Counted from the first letter of the stretch, positions 54,626 to 63,224 are shown. The stretch is DNA of 64,000 nucleotides from Pseudomonas sp. IB20 (GCF_009707325.1 NZ_CP046103.1:1785810-1849809), one strand, 5' to 3'. A program made the numbers and translations. The notes: a model not told the origin generated them from the sequence alone.

Positions 54626-55273
54626 TCACGCGGTGCGGCTGTGCAACGGTGTTGGCACCAAGTGCGGTACTTCACCCTGCACGCGGGCACCGGTGGCGGC
54701 GCGAATCAGCAGGATCTTCAGCTGATCGTTGATGCGCTCCAGGCTGTCCTGGAAGAAGTTGTGGAACACCACGCAAAACAACGCGATGGCGATACCCAAA
54801 CCCGTGGCGAACAAGGCCGTACCGATGCCACCGGAGATCTGGCCAGGGTCGGATACGCCCGCCGACGCCAGCGCCTTGAAGGTGTCGATGATGCCGAGGA
54901 TGGTGCCCAACAGACCGAGCAATGGCGCGGCAGTGGTGATGGTTTCGATGATCCACAGGCTGCGCGAGAGTGGCGCACGCGTCTTCAGATACTGGGTTTC
55001 GATTTCATCGTCCAGGTCTTTGCGCGAACCCTGGGACGCCTTCTGTGCCAGCACCGGCAGCACCATGTTCAGTGGCAGGCTGTCGCGGTGGGTCAGGCTT
55101 TGCGGCAGGTCGCGCTCGCTGTGCACGTTGGCGCCCAGTACCTCGGTCAAGGCGCGGGCCTGGCGGCGCACGTAGGCGAAGTAAATGCCGCGTTCGATGC
55201 TGATAAAAATCGCAATCGCCATGGCGGCGTACATCACATAAAAGGTGATGTCGTGAAGCAGGTTCATGTCCAT
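54626..55273 (-). CDS. exbB: ExbB/TolQ-family proton channel protein
   Basis: A 215-residue ExbB-like protein, the pentameric proton channel that energises TonB together with ExbD. Three membrane helices are seen: residues 8-28 (ITFYVMYAAMAIAIFISIER), about 105-135 (TTAAPLLGLLGTILGIIDTF) and about 147-175 (GTALFATGLGIAIALFCVVF). The TAAPLLGLLGTILGII and ISGGIGTALFATGLGI segments are the family signature. It lies 17 bases downstream of the receptor gene and is separated from exbD and tonB by that gene, an unusual order. It is presumed to work with the ExbD and TonB of this operon. Confidence 0.92.
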   Translation of the reverse strand: MDMNLLHDITFYVMYAAMAIAIFISIERGIYFAYVRRQARALTEVLGANVHSERDLPQSLTHRDSLPLNMVLPVLAQKASQGSRKDLDDEIETQYLKTRAPLSRSLWIIETITTAAPLLGLLGTILGIIDTFKALASAGVSDPGQISGGIGTALFATGLGIAIALFCVVFHNFFQDSLERINDQLKILLIRAATGARVQGEVPHLVPTPLHSRTA

Positions 55274-55290
55274 GATCTAAAGCCTCGCAG

Positions 55291-57573
55291 TTAGAAATTC
55301 GCTTCCAGGGAAACGGTTACGGTGCGGTCCAGGCCAACGATGTAAGCCGGGTCGCCGTCCTTGAAGCCGCTGTAGGTGCCGGCGTTGGTCTTGGTGGTGT
55401 ACACGCCGTCCAGGTATTTCTTGTCGAACAGGTTGTCGACGTTCAGGCGCAGGGTCGCGTCCTTGACCACCTTCTTGTCCACCGGCAGGTAGATACCGGC
55501 GCCGAGGTTGAACACGGTGCGGCCGGAAATCGCTTCATCGTTGGTCAGGTCGCCAAACAGCTTGCTGGTGTATTTGCCACCGAAGGTGCCGTAGAAGCGG
55601 CCGTCGTCGTAGCCGATGTTGGCCGCCAGCATGTTCTTCGGCACGTTGGCGAACTGCTTGCCGCTGGTGGGCAGGACGATGGCTTTGCCCGCGTTGTAGA
55701 CGGTCAAGTCATCCTGCTGCTCGGCCTTGGTGTAGGTGTAGGAGGTGTAGTAGTTGAAGTGGTTGGGCAGCAGGCCGCTCCACTCCAGTTCCAGGCCGCT
55801 GTTGTTGACGGAGCCGGCGTTGATGTCGGCGAAGTCACCGTTGATGTCTTTGGACGAGACTTGGCGATCCTTGAACTGCATGTAGAACAAGGTGGCCGCC
55901 ACGGTCATGTCTTCGTCGGTGAAGCGCCAGCCCAGTTCGTGGTTCCAGCTGGTTTCCGGCTTGGCGTTGATCGAGTCCAGGCCCTTGTCGTACAGCACGT
56001 AGTTCTGCGGTATGCGCATGTTGCGTGACAGGCTGTAGAACAACTGGTCACGCTCGTCGAGCTGGTACTTGAGGCCGACGTTGGGCAGCAGCTTGTTGTA
56101 GCTCTGGTTACGCTTTTCCGGCTGCTCGGTGAGGCTGCCGTGGTTGGTGCCGTCGCGTTTGACGTTCATGTAGGCCAGGCCTGCCACCAAGGTCCAGTCT
56201 GGGTTGATGTACCAAGTGTCCTGGGCCCAGACTTTTTGCGCCGGGGTGACGGTGAAACGGTCGCGGCCCTGCACGGTGTTGCCGTTGGCATCGACCACGG
56301 CGTTGCCGTCGGGCCAGGTGTCGGTGGGTTTGCCGCTGCTCTTTAGGGCAATGAACGGCTGGGTCTGGCTTTGGCGCGCGCGTTCGTACCAGTAGCCGAA
56401 TTGCAGGCTGTGATCGCCCAGGTCCCAGTTCAGCTTGGTGGTAATGCCCGGGCGCCAGGTCTGCGTGCGCGAAGGGCGATAGTAGACGCCGGTGGTGGAG
56501 GAACCGTCAGCGTTGTACTGGGCGGCGGTGGGCAAGTTGCCCAGGTCGAAGATGCCGCCTTGGTTCGAGCCACGGTTCAGCGCATAGCTGGAAGAACCCA
56601 CGCCGCTGCCGTTGCCCCAGTAGTAATACGGGATCACCGAGAGGGCCAGGTTATCGGCCAGTTTGAATTGGGTGTTGAGCACGCCGGTAAAGGTCTGGAA
56701 CGGGTTCTGCGCCAGCGCGTAGTAGCTGTTGAGCTTGCCGTTACTGCCCACCGTCGGGTTGGCGGGGTAGGGGTCGTACTTGCGGCCGTACTGCTGGAAC
56801 TGGCCCTTGGTCAGCTGGCTGTAGCTGTTGTTGTCCTGCTCGTGGTACTTGAGGATCAGGTTGGCAGTGTTGCCGTTGCCGGCATCGAAGAAGCTGTTCC
56901 ACTCCACCTTGTCCGCGCGCACGGCGCCTGAACCGCGCCACATCTGGCCTTCGGTGTGGGACACCGACAGCCAGTTGCTCAGGCCATTGACCTCGCCGGT
57001 GTTGAGCCGCGCGAAGGTCTTGCGGGTGGCGTTGCTGCCGACGATCTGCTTGACGAAGGCACCGGTTTCTTTGGTTGGGCGAATGGTCACGATACCGATG
57101 TTGCCGCCGCTGGAACCGATGTGCGGGCCGTCGGCCTCGGATGAGCCTTGGGTGACGAAGATCTGGTCGATGTTTTCCGGGTCGCCCAGCAGGTTGGAGT
57201 ACAGCGCGTAGTTGCCGGAGTCGTTGATCGGCATGCCGTCCACCGACATCCCCACCTGGTCGGAGTTGAGCCCGCGCATGGTGAAGCGAAAGCCCGACAG
57301 GCCGGTGTTGTCCTCGCTGGAGATGTTCAGGCCCGGGGTGTACTTGAGCTTGTCGATTGCGTTACCGGTGGCGGTCTGTTTATCCAGCGCTTCCTTGGTG
57401 ATCGTGGAGCGGCCCTTGATGCTTTCTTCCTGCACCATGTAGCCGCCACCCGCGGTGGCCTTGCCCTGAACACCAATCGTGCCGACGTCACTGTCGCTTG
57501 TATCTGCCATGGCCATCCCATGGCCCATGCTTGCGGCAACAAGTGCCAGATGAATACGTGTGAACCTCATCAC
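55291..57573 (-). CDS. TonB-dependent outer-membrane receptor
   Basis: A 760-residue TonB-dependent receptor. The signal peptide ends near residue 24 (MAMADTSDS). The plug has KQTATGNAIDKLKYTPGLN, GFRFTMRGLNSDQVGMSVDG and SSEADGPHIGSSGGNIGIVTI. The barrel ends with the aromatic VSLEANF and has TLRLNVDNLFDKKYLDG in the last strands. No FecA-like signalling extension is present at the N-terminus. The receptor lies between tonB and exbB, so its energising complex is dedicated. The ligand is unknown; neighbouring phospholipase D and PhoD genes suggest a phosphorus compound, while a siderophore or other metal chelate remains possible. Confidence 0.93.
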   Translation of the reverse strand: MMRFTRIHLALVAASMGHGMAMADTSDSDVGTIGVQGKATAGGGYMVQEESIKGRSTITKEALDKQTATGNAIDKLKYTPGLNISSEDNTGLSGFRFTMRGLNSDQVGMSVDGMPINDSGNYALYSNLLGDPENIDQIFVTQGSSEADGPHIGSSGGNIGIVTIRPTKETGAFVKQIVGSNATRKTFARLNTGEVNGLSNWLSVSHTEGQMWRGSGAVRADKVEWNSFFDAGNGNTANLILKYHEQDNNSYSQLTKGQFQQYGRKYDPYPANPTVGSNGKLNSYYALAQNPFQTFTGVLNTQFKLADNLALSVIPYYYWGNGSGVGSSSYALNRGSNQGGIFDLGNLPTAAQYNADGSSTTGVYYRPSRTQTWRPGITTKLNWDLGDHSLQFGYWYERARQSQTQPFIALKSSGKPTDTWPDGNAVVDANGNTVQGRDRFTVTPAQKVWAQDTWYINPDWTLVAGLAYMNVKRDGTNHGSLTEQPEKRNQSYNKLLPNVGLKYQLDERDQLFYSLSRNMRIPQNYVLYDKGLDSINAKPETSWNHELGWRFTDEDMTVAATLFYMQFKDRQVSSKDINGDFADINAGSVNNSGLELEWSGLLPNHFNYYTSYTYTKAEQQDDLTVYNAGKAIVLPTSGKQFANVPKNMLAANIGYDDGRFYGTFGGKYTSKLFGDLTNDEAISGRTVFNLGAGIYLPVDKKVVKDATLRLNVDNLFDKKYLDGVYTTKTNAGTYSGFKDGDPAYIVGLDRTVTVSLEANF

Positions 57574-57594
57574 TGTCGTCCTGGTGTCGGGTGC

Positions 57595-58335
57595 TTATTG
57601 CACGCTGTAGTTGAAGGTGGCGGTGAAGCGCTGCTCATTGCGCCCCCCGAAGGCTTGCTCGGGGAACGGCTTGACTTGCTTGATGCGCCGCAAGCTGTTG
57701 GCGGCGGCCCGGTTGAGCAACATGCTCGAGGCCTGGGTTTGCACGCCTGCGTCCAGAACGCGACCCTGGCGATCGACCAGCAACCACACCACCACTTCGC
57801 CGCTGGGGCGTTCGAGGGAAGCCTGGCGACCGGTGGGGTACTGCTTGTAGGTGTCCAGCTCGTTGCGCAAACCCTTGAGGTAACCGCCTTCCAGGGCCTG
57901 GCCGTCGACCTTGGGCGCCGCCGGTGGGGCGGGCGGCACGGGTGTCGGGGCGGCGGCGGCTTGTACCGGTTTGGCGGCCACCGGTGGCGCTGGTGCAGGC
58001 GTGGGTGTCGGCTTGGCGGCCACGACGGGTTTGGGCTTGGGCACCGGCTTGGGCTTGGGCTTGGGTTCAGGTTTTGGCAGTGGCTTTGGCGGCGGTGGAG
58101 GCGGGGCCGGTTCGGCCTCTTCGTCCTCGATCACCGGTGGCGGCGGCTCTTGCTCCACCACCGGTGTCGGAACCACTTCGGGCTCTGGCTCGACCAGCGC
58201 CAACTCGACCGCCGACTCGTCGTACACCGGCTCGACCTTCAACGTCTGTGACTGGATGCCCATTGCAATCAGCACCAGGGCGATCAGGGCCGGGACACTG
58301 CCCAGCAGCTGACGCGCACGAAACAAGACGTACAT
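57595..58335 (-). CDS. tonB: Energy transducer TonB
   Basis: A 246-residue TonB. One N-terminal membrane helix (about residues 10-28, LLGSVPALIALVLIAMGIQ) is followed by an acidic and proline-rich periplasm-spanning region. The latter contains PPPPPPKPLPKPEPKPKPK and further PK/PA repeats (about residues 55-130). The C-terminal domain (about 165-246) has YPTGRQASLERPSGEVVVWL, GRVLDAGVQTQASSMLLNRA and ALRRI-like sequence that pairs with the receptor TonB box. It starts two bases after the exbD stop and ends 21 bases before the receptor gene, so it is a private TonB of this operon, not the housekeeping one. Confidence 0.93.
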   Translation of the reverse strand: MYVLFRARQLLGSVPALIALVLIAMGIQSQTLKVEPVYDESAVELALVEPEPEVVPTPVVEQEPPPPVIEDEEAEPAPPPPPPKPLPKPEPKPKPKPVPKPKPVVAAKPTPTPAPAPPVAAKPVQAAAAPTPVPPAPPAAPKVDGQALEGGYLKGLRNELDTYKQYPTGRQASLERPSGEVVVWLLVDRQGRVLDAGVQTQASSMLLNRAAANSLRRIKQVKPFPEQAFGGRNEQRFTATFNYSVQ

Positions 58336-58337
58336 GT

Positions 58338-58745
58338 TCAGGACTTACGCGTGGCGATGGACACGGAGGTAAAGCCACCCAGGCGCAGGGTGTCCATGAC
58401 CTCCACCAGACGTGAAACCTCCACGCCCTTGTCACTGTTGACGATGATCGTTGACTTGGTGTCCGGCTTTTCAGCCGCCTTCAGCGCCGGTACCAGGGCA
58501 TCGACCGTGAGGTCCTTGCCGTCGAGTTGCAAGTGACCTTCCAGGCCCAAGGTCAGGATGAATTTGTTCTGCGGTTTGAGCTGCTGCGAACTGCTGGCGC
58601 TGGGCAATTGCGTCTTCATGCCAAGGGCCGGAATCACGTTCAGGCTCACCAGTACGAAAAACACCAGGAGGAACATCATCACGTCGATCATCGGGATCAG
58701 TTCGATGTGCGCCTTGCGTTTTTTGGGTTCGTCCCAGGTTCTCAT
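58338..58745 (-). CDS. exbD: ExbD/TolR-family biopolymer transport protein
   Basis: A 135-residue ExbD. The single membrane helix (residues 17-40) carries the essential proton-binding Asp in IELIPMIDVMMFLLVFFVLV. The periplasmic domain has KFILTLGLEGHLQLDGKDLT and TKSTIIVNSDKGVEVSRLVEV. It is the first gene of the five-gene operon exbD-tonB-receptor-exbB-phospholipase D. The 190-base gap upstream is shared with the divergent GNAT-phoD pair and must hold both promoters. Confidence 0.93.
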   Translation of the reverse strand: MRTWDEPKKRKAHIELIPMIDVMMFLLVFFVLVSLNVIPALGMKTQLPSASSSQQLKPQNKFILTLGLEGHLQLDGKDLTVDALVPALKAAEKPDTKSTIIVNSDKGVEVSRLVEVMDTLRLGGFTSVSIATRKS

Positions 58746-58935
58746 TCCGTTACCCCGTTATTGAATTAGGGGCGACACGCTAACAACTAAAAATGACCGA
58801 ATGGTTAACTTTAATTTACGTTTTAAAGGCTCTAGGACGTGTCTTACAGATGATTTGCCTTGCAGTTTTGTGACGTAATGAAATTGACACGAAGCGCGCA
58901 CATTCTGGAGGAATTTATCTTCAGAGCCGTTTCGT
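58746..58935. promoter_or_regulatory. Divergent promoter region of exbD and the GNAT-phoD pair
   Basis: This 190-base AT-rich gap separates two divergent operons. I see TTAACTTTAATTTACG and TTGTGACGTAATGAAATTGA, but no good Fur box and no Pho box with 11-base spacing. The GTCA words near 58870-58890 are spaced 14 bases apart. AGGAGG-like GGAGGAA lies before the GNAT gene, somewhat far from its ATG. Confidence 0.4.
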
Positions 58936-59490
58936 ATGCCGACTGCATTGCCTCAATTGTTGACCCCGCGACTACGCTTGCGGGCACTGGAAATGGACCA
59001 GGCCGAGACGCTTTTTCGCCTTGTCAGCGACCCCGCAATCGCTGATAACACGGCGAATATTCCGTCGCCCTACACCTTGGAAGTGGCTCAGACGTTTATT
59101 GGCCAGATGCAGGAAAAATACCGGGCGGGTGGTCTGTTGGGCCAGGGCATGCACCTGCGTGAAACCGGCGAATTGATCGGCATGGTCAGCCTGCGCATCA
59201 ACGCCCGTCACCACTATGGTCACCTTGGCTACTGGGTCGCGGCGCACTGCCGCAACCAGGGTTATGCGGCAGAAGCGGCGAGCACGATGATGGATTTCGG
59301 CTTCACCGAGTTGGGGTTACAGCGCGTCGGCAGCCAGTGCTTTGGTCGCAACAAGGAATCGGCGCGGGTCATGCAGAAAATCGGCCTGCGTTATGAAGGC
59401 TGCATGCGCGAGGCGTTTCTCAAGAACGGCGTGTATGAGGACTTGCTGGTATTCGCCACCGTGCGCGACGACTGGGAGCGCGCACTGTGA
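58936..59490 (+). CDS. GNAT family N-acetyltransferase (RimJ-like)
   Basis: A 184-residue acetyltransferase of the RimJ/RimL group (acetyl-CoA dependent). The N-terminal TPRLRLRALEMDQAETLFRL is characteristic. The acetyl-CoA loop is HCRNQGYAAEAASTMMDFGF, and the C-terminal ESARVMQKIGLRYEGCMREA is a strong signature. The substrate may be a protein N-terminus or a small amine. Its stop overlaps the GTG of the phoD gene (GTGA), so both are translated from one transcript, diverging from exbD. Confidence 0.92.
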   Translation: MPTALPQLLTPRLRLRALEMDQAETLFRLVSDPAIADNTANIPSPYTLEVAQTFIGQMQEKYRAGGLLGQGMHLRETGELIGMVSLRINARHHYGHLGYWVAAHCRNQGYAAEAASTMMDFGFTELGLQRVGSQCFGRNKESARVMQKIGLRYEGCMREAFLKNGVYEDLLVFATVRDDWERAL

Positions 59491-61052
59491 GTGACGCGGT
59501 GGACCAGGGCCGGCGTCGAGTACTGACGGGGCTGGCAGTCGCCACCGCGTTTGCAATCCTCAGCCCGTTTGCGCGCAGTGCCGGGGTGGATTACCCGTTC
59601 ACCCTCGGCGTGGCCAGCGGCGACCCACTGCCGGATGGCTTTGTGATCTGGACGCGCCTGGCGCCGTTATTCAATGCAGCGGATGGCCGTGGTGGGCTGA
59701 GTCGCGCAGTGCCGGTGCGTTGGCGCGTGGCCAGCGATGCGGCGATGACGCGTATCGTCAAGCACGGCGAGGTGCTGGCGACTGAGCGCTTTGCCCATTC
59801 GGTGCATATCGAGGTCGCGGGGTTGGAGGCGGGCAGGCCGTATTGGTATCAGTTCGATAGCCTCGGCGCGCAGAGCCCGGTGGGCCAGGCACGTACCGCG
59901 CCGCCGCTGCACGCCATGGCGGCGGCAACTGTGGGGTTTGTCTCCTGCTCGCACTGGGAGCGCGGGTATTTCAGCGCCTATCGCCACTTGGCGGCGGAGC
60001 AACCTGACCTGGTGTTTTTTCTCGGCGACTATATTTACGACAGCTCCTACGCCGCGGACTCGGGCAAGATCATTCGCCCCCACGGCAGCGGCAATGCCGT
60101 GAGCCTCACTGACTACCGCAACCGCTACGCCTTGTATAAAACCGACCCGGACCTGCAAGCCTTGCACGCCGCAGCGCCCAGCGTGGCGACCTGGGATGAC
60201 CACGAGGTGCAGAACGACTACGCCAACCGCTGGTCCCAGGACTCGAAGATTCCGGTGGCGCAATTTCTGCAGCAACGAGCAGCGGCGTACCAGGCGTTTT
60301 ACGAACATATGCCACTGCGCGCCAGCAGTGTGCCGAAGGGGCCGGACATGCGCATTTACCGGCGCCTGGATTACGGCCGGCTGGCGCGTTTTCATGTGCT
60401 GGATGGGCGCCAGTACCGCTCGGAGCAGCCGTGTATCCAAGCCAACGGCAGTCACCAGGGGCACATCGCTTCCAACACCTGCGCAGGCTTGCGCGACCTT
60501 GGCCGCACCCTGCTCGGCTGGCAACAGGAGGCGTGGTTGGACCAGGGCTTTGCGCAATCGAAGGCGCAGTGGAATGTGATCGCTCAGGATTTGCTGGTGG
60601 CCCCGCTGATCCAGCGTGACTTGACCAGCCACAAGGTGGGTCATTGGACCGATGGCTACATGGCCAATCGCTCACGGATGCTGGCGTCCATCCAGCGCCA
60701 TAAGCTCAACAATCCGGTGTTCTGGGGCGGCGACATCCATTCGTTCTGGACCACCGACCTGCACGCCGATGGCAACAACCCGGACTCGCCCATCGTTGCC
60801 ACCGAGTTTGTCGGCAGCTCGGTGACCTCCGATGGCCCGCCTTTTGAGGCGTTCAGTCAGATCCTGCCGCTCAACCCGCATGTGAAGTTCTTCGACAGTC
60901 GCCAGCGCGGGTATGTCTCGGTGGCGTTGGAGGCGCAACAGATGCTGACGAACTTCCGCGTGATTACTGACCCACGCGATCCGAACGCCACGGTGTCGAC
61001 GCTCAAGTCATTTGTGGTGGAGCCGGGGCGGGCGGGGGCGATTGCGGTTTGA
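59487..61052 (+). CDS. phoD: Tat-exported PhoD-like alkaline phosphatase
   Basis: A 521-residue PhoD family phosphatase/phosphodiesterase. The twin-arginine signal is GRRRVLTGLAVATAFAIL near residues 8-25. A beta-rich N-terminal domain follows (FTLGVASGDPLPDGFVIWTR). The metallophosphatase core has FVSCSHWERGYFSAYRH, FFLGDYIYDSSYA, TWDDHEVQNDYANRW and FWGGDIHSFWTTD. Enzymes of this family are Ca/Fe-dependent and release phosphate from mono- and diesters. The start is GTG, overlapping the GNAT stop. It lies opposite the TonB/phospholipase D operon, which suggests a role in scavenging organic phosphate. Confidence 0.93.
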   Translation: MSDAVDQGRRRVLTGLAVATAFAILSPFARSAGVDYPFTLGVASGDPLPDGFVIWTRLAPLFNAADGRGGLSRAVPVRWRVASDAAMTRIVKHGEVLATERFAHSVHIEVAGLEAGRPYWYQFDSLGAQSPVGQARTAPPLHAMAAATVGFVSCSHWERGYFSAYRHLAAEQPDLVFFLGDYIYDSSYAADSGKIIRPHGSGNAVSLTDYRNRYALYKTDPDLQALHAAAPSVATWDDHEVQNDYANRWSQDSKIPVAQFLQQRAAAYQAFYEHMPLRASSVPKGPDMRIYRRLDYGRLARFHVLDGRQYRSEQPCIQANGSHQGHIASNTCAGLRDLGRTLLGWQQEAWLDQGFAQSKAQWNVIAQDLLVAPLIQRDLTSHKVGHWTDGYMANRSRMLASIQRHKLNNPVFWGGDIHSFWTTDLHADGNNPDSPIVATEFVGSSVTSDGPPFEAFSQILPLNPHVKFFDSRQRGYVSVALEAQQMLTNFRVITDPRDPNATVSTLKSFVVEPGRAGAIAV

Positions 61053-61076
61053 TGGGCTCTTTGGTTGAGCACAAGC

Positions 61077-61667
61077 TCAATGTGGCGAGCGGCTTGTTGT
61101 GGCGAGCGGGCTCCCTGCCAAAGCCTGCACATGCGTGCCGCCGCAGGCGTAGGCGGGTAATTCACCGAAGCCTACTTCGCGGGTGCCATCTTCCAAGACC
61201 ATGTGACGCGGGTAGTCCGCGGCGATCCACTGGTTGATTTGAGTTTGAATCGCCTCGGCGTCCATGGCTTGTGCGGCTTCGCCACGAATAAAGGTGATTT
61301 TGCACTCGCCCGGCCAGTGATGGGCCTTGATCGGCATCCAGCCCAGGCTCTCCCCGGCGCTGCCAATCAGATGCCCGGCAGAATGCAGGCGTGTGTGCAG
61401 GGCGCGGCGCTGTTCATCGACCCGCGCGATGATCGGCCCAGGCTCCACAGGCTGGTCGACGTAATGCACCACTCGGTCGGCTTCCTGGGTGACGCGCAGC
61501 ACCTGGCTGTCGCCGAGCCAACCGGTGTCGAAGGGTTGCCCACCGCCCTGCGGGTGGAAGATCGTCGACTGCAAGGTGACGGCAAACAGGCCTTCGTGCG
61601 GGGTGCAGGCCAGCACTTCAAGCTCGGCAGTCAGGTGGTCGTGGGTAAAAAACAGGCGCTCGGTCAT
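61077..61667 (-). CDS. Alanyl-tRNA editing protein AlaX, C-terminally truncated
   Basis: A 196-residue free-standing editing domain that hydrolyses Ser-tRNA(Ala). The zinc ligands are in RLHSAGHLIG (HxxxH, about residue 96) and CGGTH (about residue 177). An HPQGGGQPFDTG motif marks the N-terminal domain. After CGGTHVQALA the family normally continues with about 30 residues of beta structure. Here the frame ends after only 14 residues (GSPLATTSRSPH) that are translated from a REP-like repeat. The gene therefore seems to have lost its 3' end to a repeat, though the active-site ligands are all retained. Confidence 0.82.
   Translation of the reverse strand: MTERLFFTHDHLTAELEVLACTPHEGLFAVTLQSTIFHPQGGGQPFDTGWLGDSQVLRVTQEADRVVHYVDQPVEPGPIIARVDEQRRALHTRLHSAGHLIGSAGESLGWMPIKAHHWPGECKITFIRGEAAQAMDAEAIQTQINQWIAADYPRHMVLEDGTREVGFGELPAYACGGTHVQALAGSPLATTSRSPH
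61081..61112. repeat. REP-like direct repeat at the alaX 3' end
   Basis: TGTGGCGAGCGGCTTGT occurs at 61081-61097, and TGTGGCGAGCGGGCT begins at 61098, a near-exact tandem repeat of period 17. The word TGTGGCGAGCGGGCT is a REP variant common in fluorescent pseudomonads. It supplies the last codons of the alaX frame. Confidence 0.65.
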
Positions 61668-61756
61668 CGTTTACATCCGCATCAGGGTTCTACGGGCAGT
61701 ATAAATAGTGCGCGGATGGGTGATAATCCGTTCAATTATCAATGGACCTGTGCGTC

Positions 61757-62689
61757 ATGAGCATCAATCTTCCTTTGCCGCTGCTGGGTGAAATGGCGAT
61801 TTTCGTCAAAGTGGTGGAAACCGGCAGCTTCTCTGAAGCGGCGCGGCAACTCAGCGTTTCGCCTTCGGCGGTAAGCCGCAGCATCTCACGCCTGGAACAG
61901 GCACTGGCTACGCGCCTGTTGCAACGCACCACGCGCAAGTTGCGCCTGAGCGAGGGAGGTGAAGAGGTGTTCAAGCGGTGCCAGGAAATGGTCAACGCGG
62001 CGCGCTCGGTGATGGAAATCAGCGGCCAGTTCACCCACGAAGCCGAAGGGTTGGTGCGGGTCAGCGTGCCCAAGGCAGTCGGGCGGTTTGTGGTGCATCC
62101 GCATATGCCTGAGTTTTTGCGGCGTTATCCGAAGGTGGATGTGCAGTTGATTCTTGAGGACCGGCATGTGGACCTGATCGACGACAACGTCGACCTGAGT
62201 ATTCGCATCACCGACAGCCCGCCGCCCGGTCTGGTTGGCCGACAATTGTTGCCCATCGAACACTTGCTGTGCGCCACCCCGCAGTACCTGGCCGAGCACG
62301 GCACGCCGGACCATCCGCATGATTTGCTTGAGCACAGTTGTATTTACCTCGGCGAAACGCCGGGCGATTCACGCTGGAAATTCCGCCAGGGCGGCAAGGC
62401 GGTGACGGTCGGGGTGCGCGGTCGCTATGCGGCGAACCACACTGGGGTGAGGCTGGACGCGGTGTTGCAGCATGTGGGGATTGGCAGCTTGCCGTATTTC
62501 ACCGCGCGGCATGCGCTGGAGCAGGGGCGGTTGGTGCAGGTGTTGCCAGCGTGGGATTTTATTGCGTCCTACCATGGCGAGGCGTGGTTGCTGCATTCGC
62601 CGACGCGGTATCTGCCGCCGAAGTTACGCGTGTTTATTGATTATCTGGTGGCGTGTATGGCGAAGGAGCCGACGTTGCGTCGACGCTGA
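61757..62689 (+). CDS. LysR family transcriptional regulator
   Basis: A 310-residue LysR-type regulator. The helix-turn-helix is FSEAARQLSVSPSAVSRSIS (about residues 27-46), followed by RLEQALATRLLQRTTRKLRL, which is typical of the CrgA/DmlR-like branch. The effector domain follows from about residue 90, with DDNVDLSIRITDSPPPGLVG. It diverges from alaX, whose start is about 90 bases away, but adjacent targets are uncertain. The start MSINLPL at 61757 is chosen over 61742. The effector is unknown. Confidence 0.9.
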   Translation: MSINLPLPLLGEMAIFVKVVETGSFSEAARQLSVSPSAVSRSISRLEQALATRLLQRTTRKLRLSEGGEEVFKRCQEMVNAARSVMEISGQFTHEAEGLVRVSVPKAVGRFVVHPHMPEFLRRYPKVDVQLILEDRHVDLIDDNVDLSIRITDSPPPGLVGRQLLPIEHLLCATPQYLAEHGTPDHPHDLLEHSCIYLGETPGDSRWKFRQGGKAVTVGVRGRYAANHTGVRLDAVLQHVGIGSLPYFTARHALEQGRLVQVLPAWDFIASYHGEAWLLHSPTRYLPPKLRVFIDYLVACMAKEPTLRRR

Positions 62690-62707
62690 TTGTAGGCGCT
62701 GGCTCAT

Positions 62708-62791
62708 GTGGGAGCTGGCTTGCCTGCGATGCAGGCGACTCGGTCTGGAAGTCAAAACCTTGGCGACTCCATCGCAGGCAAGCCAGCTCCC
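62708..62791. repeat. REPIN (paired REP elements)
   Basis: GTGGGAGCTGGCTTGCCTGC at the left and GCAGGCAAGCCAGCTCCCA at the right flank about 45 bases. It lies between the convergent LysR and PA2817-family genes. Confidence 0.88.
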
Positions 62792-62816
62792 ATAGAAGAG
62801 CGTTTGTTCGCTGGGA

Positions 62817-63224
62817 TCAGTGCTTGCTTTGATCCTGCGGCATGGCCAGCAGCTGTTTTTCCTGGTTCCAGTCAAACGGTTCGTCGTTCTGTTCAGCTTC
62901 GAAACGACGTTCTTCCAAGGCCTGGTATAGGTCCAGTTCTTCATCCGGCATGAAGTGCAGGCAGTCACCGCCAAAGAACCACAGCAGGTCGCGCGGCACC
63001 AAGTGGGCGATTTGCGGGTAGCGCAGGATAACCTGACTCATTATGTCCTGGCCCAGGTACTGGCTTTCGATCGGGTCGATCGGCAGCAGGGCGCGCAATT
63101 CGTCGAAACGCTCCAGGAACAGGGTATGGCTTTCCTCGGGCACCTGTTCGGCTTCGCCGACGGCAACCAGGATGCTGCGCAAGTGGTCGAGCAAGACGAG
63201 ATGATCGGCAACGACGTTGGACAC
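62817..63224 (-). CDS. PA2817-family protein
   Basis: A 135-residue cytoplasmic protein that I recognise as the Pseudomonas PA2817 family, of unknown function. It is acidic and helical, with HTLFLERFDELRALLPID and VPRDLLWFFGGDCLHFMPDE as its conserved blocks. The start is GTG at 63224 behind GAGGA at eight bases; a TTG at 63239 is in frame but has no ribosome site. It lies downstream of fadE, beyond its terminator. Confidence 0.82.
   Translation of the reverse strand: MSNVVADHLVLLDHLRSILVAVGEAEQVPEESHTLFLERFDELRALLPIDPIESQYLGQDIMSQVILRYPQIAHLVPRDLLWFFGGDCLHFMPDEELDLYQALEERRFEAEQNDEPFDWNQEKQLLAMPQDQSKH

Noticed and set aside
58746..58935. A Pho box or Fur box in the gap between exbD and the GNAT gene
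   Set aside because: GTCA words occur, but with 14-base rather than 11-base spacing, and no GATAAT-type Fur repeats are present, so no site is claimed.
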